Positions 51,903-61,515 of a stretch of 64,000 nt of DNA are shown here, piece by piece. The DNA is from Sva-07 sp963774765. GTDB taxonomy: Bacteria > Actinomycetota > Acidimicrobiia > Acidimicrobiales > Ilumatobacteraceae. The first letter of the stretch is position 1. The number at the start of each line of letters is the position of its first letter. The stretch is from NCBI GenBank assembly GCA_963774765.1, contig CAVZGP010000011.1, positions 816,418-880,417 of the forward strand. The letters are read 5' to 3'. The notes below the pieces were generated by a model that worked only from the letters and a program-made list of their open reading frames with translations, was not told where the DNA came from and searched no databases. The translations under genes were made by a program, and so were the position numbers.

Positions 51903-52295
51903 TCAGCGACTTCGGGGTCGATAGCTCGGGTTGGCGATCGGGCCCTCGAAGTGAGTTCGAACCCGACTGAACTGCGGGGCAGTTGCCGAGGCGAGGACGA
52001 CGGTCCAATGCGGGGCGTCGAGCGTGGGCAGGAGCGGGAAGCCATCGTCGATGAGTTCGCCAGCGTCAGCGACGAGCAGCTGTCGTCGCTCGGCCACGAT
52101 CGGGCGAAGCCGGGCGAGTTGGTCGTAGTCGCCGTCGGGTACCTCGAAGACCGAGAAACCCCAGAAGCCCCATCGGTGGTGACACTGCTCGACTGAGCGC
52201 AGGAGCAAGTCGTCGTCCATCGTCCGTGCTCCGAGGCGCACTACGACGAGTCCAGATGGAACGGAATCGTCGCGGAGTGAGAGAGCCTCGGTCAT
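51903..52295 (-). CDS. Hypothetical protein (130 aa) of the ssrA element
   Basis: A coherent 130-residue protein: GLVVVRLGARTMDDDLLLRS, then GFWGFSVFEVPDGDYDQLARL, LLVADAGELIDDGFPLLPTL and HWTVVLASATAPQF. From memory, proteins with this G-(F/Y)-x-G-(V/F)-S-V-F and L-x-x-A-G-(E/R)-L pattern recur beside actinobacterial integrases, but I know no function. Just upstream (52306-52440) the same strand has a short open stretch ending LVGNEAKILLAEAFNRMIRP that also looks protein-like but has no start codon. It may be a third, damaged member. Confidence 0.55.
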   Translation of the reverse strand: MTEALSLRDDSVPSGLVVVRLGARTMDDDLLLRSVEQCHHRWGFWGFSVFEVPDGDYDQLARLRPIVAERRQLLVADAGELIDDGFPLLPTLDAPHWTVVLASATAPQFSRVRTHFEGPIANPSYRPRSR

Positions 52296-52439
52296 GGAGT
52301 CGACTTCAGCGTTCGTCCGGAGACGGGCGGATCATTCGATTGAAAGCTTCGGCGAGCAGAATCTTTGCCTCGTTCCCCACGAGATGATCGTAGTGCGAGG
52401 TGTGGAGAGTGAACAGAGCGTCATGCGGACCGATCCCGT

Positions 52440-52667
52440 TCAGCGGTCGGTCTGAGCGCTGCGATCGTTCACGAACTGTTCGAGTTGCTCTACCGAGAAG
52501 CGGACGCTCCGACCGATGCGGATCGGCATGAGCTGCTCGCTCCAGATGAGTTGATAGATCGATGAGCGACTGATCGCGAGGATGGAGGCAGCCTCGGACA
52601 CACCGACCAGGAGCGGGCGGTGTAGGTCGCGGGTTGGTTCGTTGGTGGCACGGGACGGTGCGGTCAT
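52440..52667 (-). CDS. Excisionase-like helix-turn-helix DNA-binding protein
   Basis: A 75-residue protein with the MerR/excisionase (HTH_17) pattern: VGVSEAASILAISRSSIYQL, then MPIRIGRSVRFSVEQLEQFV. In this family the helix-turn-helix and wing (IGRSVRF) bind DNA near att sites and direct the integrase towards excision. I take the ATG at 52667; the longer frame upstream is noise. It lies between the distal att site and the relaxase gene, while the integrase is at the opposite end. Confidence 0.8.
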   Translation of the reverse strand: MTAPSRATNEPTRDLHRPLLVGVSEAASILAISRSSIYQLIWSEQLMPIRIGRSVRFSVEQLEQFVNDRSAQTDR

Positions 52668-53297
52668 GCACACGTAAAGGCGGCGCTGCGGACGAAACGG
52701 GACATCAAGGCACGTGAGCACACTGAACCCGATCGTGTCTGAGGCGGCCCACACGATCGGGTGAAGCATCGTGCGCGTCAAGAATGGCGGACGATGGCTG
52801 ACGCTCGACGGTCGGGCAAGGCCGATCGATTGATCGGTCTGGATCGTGTCGCTGCTCCTCGAGCAGAAGAATCGCCTGCGCAGCGAATTCGCCCGGCTGG
52901 CTCGGCGCCGCAAAGTTTCCTCGTGAAATTTGTCCCGTTGCCAGAATCACGGTGCCTTTACGCCGGTGATGGGATTCTGCATTCCGCACACGCTGCGTAC
53001 CCGCGACCAGCGCGCCGTGCTGCCAGCCGGGCGCTCCGCCCTCGAACTGTCGAAACAGCGCGAGACCGTCGGAGTCGCCGTAGATGTTTCGTCTGAGTCT
53101 GCGGGGCCTCGGTTGTTGTCGGGGCCGGCCCGGGCTCTGGGCGGCCCGGTGTGCTCGGTTCCGCCTTGCCGTTCGCTGGCGGCTTCGTTGTTCGCGTCCG
53201 CCTGTGGGGTGCGGCGGTCCGCGGCCCGGGCCGCTGCGTGCGGTCACGCCGGGGAAGGGCAGTTCAGACATTTGCACCAGGGTGATCGGGTGCGGTC
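52668..53297. other. 630-bp non-coding stretch between excisionase and relaxase, possible oriT region
   Basis: No frame here gives a credible protein on either strand. The part from about 53095 to 53240 is extremely GC-rich, with short palindromic runs such as GGCCCGGGC-like blocks. In MobF systems the origin of transfer usually lies just upstream of the relaxase gene, so oriT may be here, but I could not identify a nic motif. Confidence 0.4.
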
Positions 53298-56058
53298 GTG
53301 TTGAGCGTCGGCAAGGTCGGCCCGGCGAATGCCGGCTACTACCAGTCGGCTGTCGTGCAAGGAGCGGAGGACTACTACGCCGGTGACGGCGACGCCCCCG
53401 GCCGATGGGTCGGCCGTGCGAATCTGGTGGGTGCTGTCGTCGGCGAGTGTGGTGACGGCGGTCGAGGCCGGGTTGCTGTTGGAAGCCAAGGCCGCACCCG
53501 ATGGCAGCCGGCTCGGCAAGACGACGGTGACGGAGCGTTCGGTGACGGCGTTCGATCTGACGTTCTCGGCACCGAAGTCGGTGAGCGTGCTGTACGCCCT
53601 CGGTGACGCACGAGTGGTGGCAGCTGTTGAGGCGGCGCACACCGACGCGGTGCTGCAATCGATCGCGTCGCTGTCACCGCGCATTGCGTACACACGAACC
53701 GGTCATGCCGGTGTGGCGGTCGTGGATGCGGAGGGTGTGTTGGGGATTCGGTACCGGCACCGCACCAGCCGAGCGCTGGATCCGCAGCTGCATGATCACG
53801 TGTTGATCTCCAACGCAGTGCGCACTGTGTCGGATGGTGAGTGGCGAACGCTTGATGCGCGCGGTTTGTATCGGCAGGCGAAAGCGGCCGGTGTCGAGTA
53901 CCAGACCCATCTGCGTGCCGGGCTACGCGGATCGCTCGGTGTCGAGTTCGGTGACGTCGACGTAAACGGTCAGGCCGACATCGCCGGTATCGGCGACTCG
54001 GTGTTGGCGGAGTTCTCGACGCGCAGTGTTGACATCGAGACGGAGCTCGAGAACTGGGTGTTCGGGTTCGTCGAGCGCGAAGGACGGAAGCCGTCAGCGG
54101 TGGAGGTCGGCAAGGCGCACAAGACGATCACGCTTGCCACCCGCACCGCGAAGCCAACGGCGGCGGGGTTGCCGACAGCGACACTACGAGCGGGCTGGCG
54201 CGAGCGTGCCGATGGCATCGTGGACGTCGAGCGGATGCTCACCGCCGTGTTGGGTGACCCGTCACCGACAGCGGTCAGTCGACCTTCGGTCGAGGAGGTG
54301 CTCGACGCGGTCGAGACGAAGCATGCACAGTGGGCCGAGGCGCAGTTGCTCGAAGAGATCGCCGCCCGCATCACCGGACCCGACCCCGCCACGATCGCCG
54401 AGGTCATCGAAGCGGTGCGTGCCGAGGCGATGGGCTCGCTGGGCGTCGTCGACCTCACTCCACCCGCCGAGGACGGTGACCGGCTGCGCGCATCGGATGG
54501 CCGACCGGTGCATGTCCCACCGTCGGCGGTTCGATATACGACCCGCCGCCATCTCGAACGCGAAGTCGCGATCGTCGAATGGGCCACCGCGCCAGGCAGC
54601 GGCGAACACCGTGCCGTGACGGTCGACGACGAACTCCTCGACGGTCTCGACCACGGCCAAGTCGCAGCCGTCGTGACGATGCTGACCGAGCCGCGTCCGG
54701 TGATCACCGTGGTCGGCCCAGCCGGTGCCGGCAAGACCACCATGCTCGCCGCCGCCGTCACCTCCTGGCACAGAGCCGGCATCAGCGTCTTCGGGGTCGG
54801 TCCGTCAGCCACGGCCGCTCGGCAACTTCGAGACGGTGCCGGGACCGTGGCGGACACGTTGCACAAACTCGTCTACGAACACAGCGTCAAACAAACCGCC
54901 GGACGCGGACCCGCCGACGCGATGTGGGATCTACCTCCACGGTCGGTGGTCATCATCGATGAGAGTGGGATGGTCGACACCCGGCTCCTGCACGACTACT
55001 CCCAGATCGCGCGGGCGAAGCAGTGGCGCACGGTGCTGGTGGGTGATCACCGACAGCTCGACGCCGTCGATGCGGGCGGCATGTTCGCCGAACTCGTCCA
55101 CGACCCTGACGTCGTCACCGTCGAACTCGACACCCTCCACCGCTTCCAACACGAGTGGGAAGCCGACGCGTCACTGCAGCTGCGCGATGGTGACCGTGAG
55201 GTGATCGACGTCTACGAGTCGCACGGCCGAGTCCACGGCCACCTCGGCCACGCCGTAGCAGTCGATGCCGTCGCCGACGCCGCATATGTCGGACTGGTGG
55301 GGGGTCGCGATGTGTTGGTGATGGCACCAACCAACGCGGTCGTTGACGAGCTGAACGCAACGCTCACCGAACGACTGCTCGCAGCCGGACGCCTCGACAT
55401 CGCCGACAGGATCGACATCGCAGGCTGCGTGTTCTATCCAGGCCAACACGTCGTCACCCGAGCAAACAACCGCACCCTCACTTACGGAGCAGGCGAGTGG
55501 GTTCGCAACGGCGACCGCTGGACCGTGAACGCCGGAACACGCGACGAGCTGTACCTCACCAACACAGTCACCGGCGACCGGCTCGCATTGCCGGCCGAGT
55601 ACATCGCAGCAGGCAACCTCACCGTCAACTACGCGTCTACCATCCACCGGGCTCAAGGAGCCACCGTGGACGAAGCCCACGTGATCATCAACGACCGCAC
55701 CAACAACCGACAGCTCTACGTCGCTGCCACTCGCGGACGGCGAGCCAACCACATCCACACCGCACCACCAGCATTCGATCCCGACCGACACGGCCCCGAC
55801 TCTGGTCGCGAGGACTGGTCGCCGACCGACGCGGTGGCCGCTGCTCTGAGTCGGCAGCCCGACGCGACCAGCGCGATAGCCCGTCGACGCCAACTCCGCG
55901 AACTCGTCAACGCCGCGGGGGAACAGAACCGAGGAGAACGAAAAAACCACGACGATGGAGCGGCGCCAACTGGCGACACCTCGAGCCGGGCGGCCGCTGC
56001 CGCCGAGCGACTCCAACGCATCAGCATCGAGCGGAGCGGCCAGTCGCGCAGCCGATAG
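53298..56058 (+). pseudogene. MobF (TrwC/TraA-like) relaxase-helicase, frameshifted near 53440
   Basis: The ATG at 53298 opens MLSVGKVGPANAGYYQSAVV and EDYYAGDGDAPGRWVG, the MobF start with its nucleophilic Tyr cluster. After VGAVVGE this frame degenerates, and the +1 frame continues with VVTAVEAGLLLEAKAAPDG, FDLTFSAPKSVSVLYALGD and DPQLHDHVLISNAV (the His metal triad). A RecD-like helicase follows: Walker A VVGPAGAGKTTM near residue 472 and Walker B VVIIDESGMVD near 550, ending at 56058. Joined, the protein is about 919 residues, normal for the family. It nicks oriT and unwinds DNA for transfer. A single extra base around 53440-53455 separates the parts; it may be a true lesion or an error. 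Confidence 0.82.
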
Positions 56059-56409
56059 ACCTCCTCGCCTGAGAGGGGACCCGAACGCGAGATTATGCGG
56101 TGCCCCTCCAGCCCGAACAGGCGACCGACTTCGCCGGCATTGCAGTGGCCGCCGACTCTGATCGGCGGAGCAAAGTGTGCGGGTCTACGTCAAGCTTTTC
56201 GACGAGAGTCCAGTGGCCCTGTCGGGGTGAACGGCGAGGCCCGAGTGGTCGCGGCACCGGGCCACGCAATGCGATCTGTCGAGTCGTCGATTCCGCGGTG
56301 GAGCTCGCCCGAATCGGTCACCTTGAACGGTCGAGGACCCACCTGGGTACGGTGGCGGAGATCCTCGTCATCTCGACGGGAGCACGATCGCCAGCGGCCG
56401 GGGGTTTTC

Positions 56410-57897
56410 ATGGATGCACTCCCGATCGAGCGAGAGCCGTCGGTGCGCTTGGTTCCCGATCATCGCCGGGTGATCACCAAGCTGTTCATGCCAGGCGACG
56501 AGGTCTATCGAGATGGTTCATCGCGTCTCGCGGCCGTCCTCGAACGGATCATGGCGCTGACGGAGGATGAGGTCGCCGACACGTTGGCCGATGCGTGCGC
56601 TCTATTCTCCGGTCGCCACCGCGATTTCGACGCAGTGCTCCACCGGCACCACGACGTCGTAGCGACGCGGTTCTCGGGTTCCTTGCTGGCTGTGCCGATG
56701 ACCATGGAGCGTCGTCGTCTCATCGGTGCCTACTTCACGCACGAGTACTCGATCGAGGCAGCGGCGCTGGGCAACCCGTCGATCGTGATCGCACCCGACC
56801 AGTCCGCTATCGCCGCAGGTGCTGTCAGGTTCGTCATGAGTCTACGGGCTATCGGCGAGGGGCATGTGTCGTCGATCGAGTTCCGAACGGGTGTCGTCGA
56901 TGCCGACGGAACGGTCGAACTCGATCCGGTGAGCCCGTACGCAGAGACGGGGGTGCGTTCTCCTCACGCCTACGACAAGGGCTTCTTCTCGACGAAGCTC
57001 GCCGACCTTGCGATATTGAACGAAGTAGAAGAGCGCGTGTTGGCGCGGTTGTCGGAGAGGTTCACGATGTCCGAACTCGAGTCGGCCATCGCAGGACTCG
57101 ACGACGACGGGATCGACCGGTCGATGTCGGGCGAGACGACCCGGTTCCTGCACTGGCTCGCGTCATCGAACTATCGGGTCTCGTTCCCACCGTCCACCGA
57201 GATCTCCGAGCGCGTGTTGTTCCCGAGCGGCCCGACCGAGAGCCACGGGATGGAGGACGCCCGCTTCGTCCGCTTCGTCGACGACGAGACGGTCACCTAC
57301 TACGCCACCTACACCGCGTACGACGGCCATCAGATACTTCCGCAACTCATCGAGACCGCTGACTTCAGCGAGTTCCGGATCGCGACGCTCACGGGACACG
57401 CGGCCCAGAACAAGGGGATGGCCATCTTCCCTCGACGGATCGGCGGCCGCTACGTTGCGTTGAGCCGACAGGACAACGTCAACAACTTCCTTATGACCTC
57501 GACCGACATCCGTGTGTGGCGTGAGGCGACACGGATCCAGGAACCGAAGCAGCCGTGGGAGCTCATGCAGCTCGGCAATTGTGGCTCGCCGCTCGAGACC
57601 GACGCCGGTTGGCTCGTGATCACCCATGGCGTCGGCCCGATGCGCAGGTACACCCTGGGCGCGTTGCTCCTCGACATCGACGATCCGAGTCACGTGATCG
57701 GGCATCTGCGCGAGCCGCTGCTGTCGCCGAGCGCCGACGAGCGCGAAGGGTACGTTCCCAATGTCGTCTACTCGTGCGGCAGCCTGATTCACGGCGACCA
57801 TCTCGTGCTGCCCTACGGCTACGCCGACGTCGGTGCCCGAGTCGCGACGATGCGGGTCGATGAGCTGCTCAGCCGGTTGACCGACCCGCCGACATGA
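56410..57897 (+). CDS. GH130-like glycosidase/phosphorylase
   Basis: A 495-residue cytoplasmic protein. The core (about 205-470) shows the five-bladed propeller motifs of GH130: HGMEDARFVRFVDD with the catalytic Asp, YYATYTAYDG, KGMAIFPRRIGGRYVALSRQ, NCGSPLETDAGWLVITHGVG, and VPNVVYSCGSL. GH130 enzymes act on beta-mannosides by hydrolysis or phosphorolysis. The long N-terminal part (1-200) is typical of a sub-group encoded with GT4 glycosyltransferases. The upstream frame from 56095 is non-coding, and the 350 bp after the relaxase hold no other gene. It ends in a 29-bp tail-to-tail overlap with the next gene. Confidence 0.8.
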   Translation: MDALPIEREPSVRLVPDHRRVITKLFMPGDEVYRDGSSRLAAVLERIMALTEDEVADTLADACALFSGRHRDFDAVLHRHHDVVATRFSGSLLAVPMTMERRRLIGAYFTHEYSIEAAALGNPSIVIAPDQSAIAAGAVRFVMSLRAIGEGHVSSIEFRTGVVDADGTVELDPVSPYAETGVRSPHAYDKGFFSTKLADLAILNEVEERVLARLSERFTMSELESAIAGLDDDGIDRSMSGETTRFLHWLASSNYRVSFPPSTEISERVLFPSGPTESHGMEDARFVRFVDDETVTYYATYTAYDGHQILPQLIETADFSEFRIATLTGHAAQNKGMAIFPRRIGGRYVALSRQDNVNNFLMTSTDIRVWREATRIQEPKQPWELMQLGNCGSPLETDAGWLVITHGVGPMRRYTLGALLLDIDDPSHVIGHLREPLLSPSADEREGYVPNVVYSCGSLIHGDHLVLPYGYADVGARVATMRVDELLSRLTDPPT

Positions 57898-58915
57898 GGT
57901 GGCCGGCCTCGTCACGGTCGCTCTCGCGCGCCACGTGCTGCGACGTCGCGATCAGTGCCAAGGTCGACTCGGCGCCCTGATTGAGGTTCGGGCCGGTGGC
58001 GGTGAGGCCGTCGTAGCCGCCGTGGGTGTCGGGGTCCCACATCACCACACCGAGGTCGTTGTCGCCGGCGAACCACGCGACGGCCAGATCGACACCCTGT
58101 TGCCAGTGGTCGTCGCCGGTCACGACATGCGCCCGGTGACATGCATCGGCGAGCGCCGCGATCTCGATCGGCTGTTGATCGAATCGGCCGGCAGCGTCGC
58201 CCGGGCCGGCCCCACCGACCGGCGTCGGTGAGAGATGACCGTCGAGTGACTCGCGATCGAGGAGCCAACGCAGCAGGAGGAGCCCGTCGTCGACGACGTC
58301 GGGTCGATTCAGCACGTCGCCGGCGGCGATGAGTGCCTCGGGAAGCGCGGCGTTCGCATACGACAGGCGCGGTTCCGGCCAGGGCCAGTCCGCACTCGTC
58401 GACGGTGACCCGATGACTGCGATCGCGTCGGCGAGCAGCTCGCGCGACCGTCGGTGCCGTCGGTCGTGGTTGGCCACCTCGACCGCTCCGAGCGCCGCGA
58501 AGGCCATCGCCCGTCGGTGGGGGGAACGCTGCGACGACCCGTGATCGAAGTACGAGATCGCGCTGGCGCGCATCGACTCCTCGGGAGCGCGGCGGGCTGC
58601 GGTGCCGAACGCCCACAGGCTCCGACCCCAACAGTCCTCGACGCCGTGACGTCCGTGCCAGCGCCCCCTGGCGTCGCGGCGATTGCGGATCCGGCCGTGC
58701 ACGTTCTGCGCCTCCGCCAGGAATCGAAACGCCGTACGACCCAGGTCCCGAACCGCTTGGCTGTGCGCCGGTTCCCGAACGGCGACGATCAGCAACCGGG
58801 CGACGTCGTCGGTGCAGTACCCCTCTTCTCGACGCGGTTCGGCGTGGTCAGCGTGTTCGAACATCCCGATCCCGTCGCTCATCGACGTCACGTGAGAGAA
58901 CGAGGGCAGTGTCAT
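57869..58915 (-). CDS. (alpha/alpha)-barrel glycosidase-like protein of the GH130/GT4 cluster
   Basis: A 348-residue protein. It starts FSHVTSMSDGIGMFEHADHA and REEGYCTDDVARLLIV, a segment that repeatedly accompanies GH130/GT4 sets and is often labelled simply as glycosyltransferase or glucosidase. Further helices (WHGRHGVEDCWGRSLWAFG, SYANAALPEALIAAGD and GLNLNQ-like near the end: NLNQGAESTLALIA) fit an (alpha/alpha)6 barrel, as in unsaturated-glucuronyl or mannose-processing enzymes. No catalytic assignment is possible. Its ATG overlaps the stop of the GT4 gene (ATGA), so they are translated together. Confidence 0.65.
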   Translation of the reverse strand: MTLPSFSHVTSMSDGIGMFEHADHAEPRREEGYCTDDVARLLIVAVREPAHSQAVRDLGRTAFRFLAEAQNVHGRIRNRRDARGRWHGRHGVEDCWGRSLWAFGTAARRAPEESMRASAISYFDHGSSQRSPHRRAMAFAALGAVEVANHDRRHRRSRELLADAIAVIGSPSTSADWPWPEPRLSYANAALPEALIAAGDVLNRPDVVDDGLLLLRWLLDRESLDGHLSPTPVGGAGPGDAAGRFDQQPIEIAALADACHRAHVVTGDDHWQQGVDLAVAWFAGDNDLGVVMWDPDTHGGYDGLTATGPNLNQGAESTLALIATSQHVARESDRDEAGHLMSAGRSTG

Positions 58916-60084
58916 GACGGCACCGGTCGGCGAGAGGCCACGATCAGCTCGGCGAGCTCCGCGTAGCGATGCGCGACCGCCGACCAAGCCAGACCGGGCG
59001 CGAGTCGCCGGGCTTCGGCCTCCATCGACGACGCCAGCGAGGGGTCGGTGAGCACCGAGCGGATCGCGCGGCCCAGCGCCACGGGGTCGCGTTGGGGGAC
59101 GACGATGCCGGCGCCGGTTCCGAGCAGTTCCACGGCATGGGGAAAGGCGGTCGACACCACCGGACGACCGGCGGCGACCGCGTCGACCAACACCCCAGAA
59201 GTCACTTGATCGCGTGAGTCGTACGGCAGCACGACGAGATCGGCCGACTGGATGAGATCGGTCAACGACATCAGGTCGCGATACGTGTCGTCGAACGTGA
59301 TGTCGACAATCGACGAGGCGGCGCGACCCACCAGCATCTCTCGATAGACCTCGCCGTGTCGCTCACGGACTTTCGGATGTGTCGCGCCGGCCACGACGTA
59401 CTGCGGAAGTGGATCGACGTCGCCGAGTTCGTCCATGGCATCGATGGCCCACTCGATGCCCTTGCCCGGCCCGAGAAGCCCCCAGGTCAACAGCCGCCGG
59501 GGAGTTCCGGGGAGGCGCTGCGATGCGGCCGGCGCGGCGAGCGGTGTGGCCGCGCCATGGGGGATCACGTGCACCTTCGAACCATCGATGTCGTAGCCGG
59601 CCAGCAATCGAACGTGCGCCGTCCTTGTCATGACGACGACGGCGTCGGCGCTGCGGCACACCTGTTCGAGGACCCGCCGCTGATTCTCCGTCGGCTCCGT
59701 CAGGACGGTGTGGGCGACCACGACGACCGGTGCATCGATCGCGGCGACCAGATCGATGATCGACTCACCGTCGACTCCGTCGTACAGGCCGTACTCGTGT
59801 TGAACGATGACGAGATCGTTGCGGTTCAACGCGTCGGTTGCGCGCCGATGGTCGGCGTCGTCGGAGTCGGTGAGCGAACCCACGACCAGGACGTCCTCGA
59901 CCTCAGGAGTCGATCCGCAGCGCACCACATCGACCGACGCTCCCTCGCCGATCAGACCCGCAGCAAGAGCGGCGGAGAACGTGGCAATCCCACAGGAAGT
60001 CGGCGGGAAGGTCGACAAGATGCCGAACGACGGGGCATCGGCCCGGCCCGCTGGACCAGACGAAACTCGGACAGGGGTGTGCAC
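58912..60084 (-). CDS. GT4-family glycosyltransferase (element cargo 1)
   Basis: A 390-residue GT-B enzyme. The N-terminal Rossmann part reads GILSTFPPTSCGIATFSAAL, the family's PPxxCGIAxFS start, followed by DLVIVQHEYGLYDGVDGE and VHVIPHGAA. The C-terminal half has RRLLTWGLLGPGKGIEWAID, LVVLPYDSRDQVTSGVLVDA and AVELLGTGAGIVVPQRDP, the nucleotide-sugar site. It probably transfers mannose or glucose from a nucleotide donor at the cytoplasmic membrane face. I moved the start to the GTG at 60084, which has an AAGGAG ribosome-binding site; the longer frame overlaps the divergent gene. It precedes the barrel protein in one operon. Confidence 0.82.
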   Translation of the reverse strand: MHTPVRVSSGPAGRADAPSFGILSTFPPTSCGIATFSAALAAGLIGEGASVDVVRCGSTPEVEDVLVVGSLTDSDDADHRRATDALNRNDLVIVQHEYGLYDGVDGESIIDLVAAIDAPVVVVAHTVLTEPTENQRRVLEQVCRSADAVVVMTRTAHVRLLAGYDIDGSKVHVIPHGAATPLAAPAASQRLPGTPRRLLTWGLLGPGKGIEWAIDAMDELGDVDPLPQYVVAGATHPKVRERHGEVYREMLVGRAASSIVDITFDDTYRDLMSLTDLIQSADLVVLPYDSRDQVTSGVLVDAVAAGRPVVSTAFPHAVELLGTGAGIVVPQRDPVALGRAIRSVLTDPSLASSMEAEARRLAPGLAWSAVAHRYAELAELIVASRRPVPS

Positions 60085-60095
60085 GGCAGAACTCC

Positions 60096-61283
60096 TTGTT
60101 CGGCTCAGCCGAGGCGACAAGCCTGCGGAGGGCGACAGCACTGCGATGGCCGTCCAGCCCAAGCGGGGCGCACTCGCCCAAGGGGCGTAGTTGCACCGTA
60201 CTGCCCACGATCGCGAACCGGCATCGGTACCCTGAACTCATCCCCGCTCGCCATCACGACGCCGCCGCCGATTCCCGACTTCGGATTGCGGTACTCGCAC
60301 CAATTTCCTGGCGCACCCCACCGCGGCACTACGGACCATGGGAACAGTTCGCCTCGCTACTGGCCAACGGGCTCGTCGCCGCCGGGCACGACGTCACACT
60401 CTTCGCCACGGCCGACTCGCTCACCACCGCCAACCTGCACGCCACCGCGAGCGGTGGTTGGTCGGACGACCCCACCATCGAACCGAAGGTCGCCGAGTGC
60501 ATCCACATCGCCTCGGCATTCGAACGAGCCGCCGACTTCGACATCATCCACAACGGCTTCGACTTCCTGCCGCTCACCTACAGCGCGCTCGTCGACACGC
60601 CCGTGATCACGACCATCCACGGATTCTCCTCACAACAGATCGTCCCGGTCTACGAGCGCTACGACGCGACGACCCATTACGTCGCGATCAGCAACGCCGA
60701 CCGCCACCCGCGGCTGCACTATGCCGCGACGATCCACCACGGCATCACGACCGCCGACTTCGACGTCGCACCGGTACCGGGCGATCACCTGCTGTACTTC
60801 GGGCGCATCCACCCCGACAAGGGAACTGCACACGCGATCGCCGTCGCCCGACGTGCGGGGCGCCGACTCGACATCGCGGGCATCATCCAGGACGAGGACT
60901 ACTTCAGGACCGAGGTTGCACCTCACCTCGGCAATGACATCCGCTTCCTCGGCCCGGTCACCGCGACGGAACGCTCCGCCGTCCTCGGTGGTGCTCACGC
61001 CCTCCTCCACTTGATCGACTTCGACGAACCGTTCGGCTACAGCGTGGTCGAGGCGATGGCGTGCGGCACCCCGGTCATTGCCACCGGGCGTGGGTCCATG
61101 CCAGAACTGATCGACGACGGCACGACCGGGTTCCTCGTCGACACGACCGAAGGAGCCGTCGACGCCGTCGGAGAAGCCGATCGACTCGACCGCATCGCGA
61201 TTCGCGCGACCGCAGTCGAGCGATTCGACGTGTCCCGCATGATTGAACGGTACGTCGCGGTGTACACGGACATCCTCGAGTAG
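60096..61283 (+). CDS. GT4-family glycosyltransferase (element cargo 2)
   Basis: A GT-B enzyme divergent from the first. Conserved text starts near 60276 with LRIAVLAPISWRTPPRHYGP (GP-x-E donor loop: PWEQFASLLANGLVAAGHD). It continues with FDIIHNGFDFLPLTYSAL, HYVAISNADRHP, YFGRIHPDKGTAHAIAVARR, and the acceptor/donor motif EPFGYSVVEAMACGTPVIA (E-x7-E). The last helix is followed by FDVSRMIERYVAVY. The only start codon in frame before the core is a TTG at 60096, without a convincing ribosome-binding site, so the real start is uncertain. Its partner genes suggest assembly and trimming of a mannose-type surface glycan. Confidence 0.8.
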   Translation: MFGSAEATSLRRATALRWPSSPSGAHSPKGRSCTVLPTIANRHRYPELIPARHHDAAADSRLRIAVLAPISWRTPPRHYGPWEQFASLLANGLVAAGHDVTLFATADSLTTANLHATASGGWSDDPTIEPKVAECIHIASAFERAADFDIIHNGFDFLPLTYSALVDTPVITTIHGFSSQQIVPVYERYDATTHYVAISNADRHPRLHYAATIHHGITTADFDVAPVPGDHLLYFGRIHPDKGTAHAIAVARRAGRRLDIAGIIQDEDYFRTEVAPHLGNDIRFLGPVTATERSAVLGGAHALLHLIDFDEPFGYSVVEAMACGTPVIATGRGSMPELIDDGTTGFLVDTTEGAVDAVGEADRLDRIAIRATAVERFDVSRMIERYVAVYTDILE

Positions 61284-61515
61284 CGAGCAGCCGTCACTGG
61301 CATATTCGGCAACCTGGGTTTGCCGGCGTTGTCGCAGATCCGAGAGGCAATCGTCGCCGTCATCATTTGCCCCATCCCCGGTGATCCCACCCGACACTTC
61401 GTCACGCAGAATCCCAAAGCTCCCGTTCGGTGTGCCACTCGGGTTCGGCCCCAATTGTGACGCCGCACCATCACGGGCGTATCCGCACGAACTGATGCGG
61501 TCTGCGGCCAGTGGA

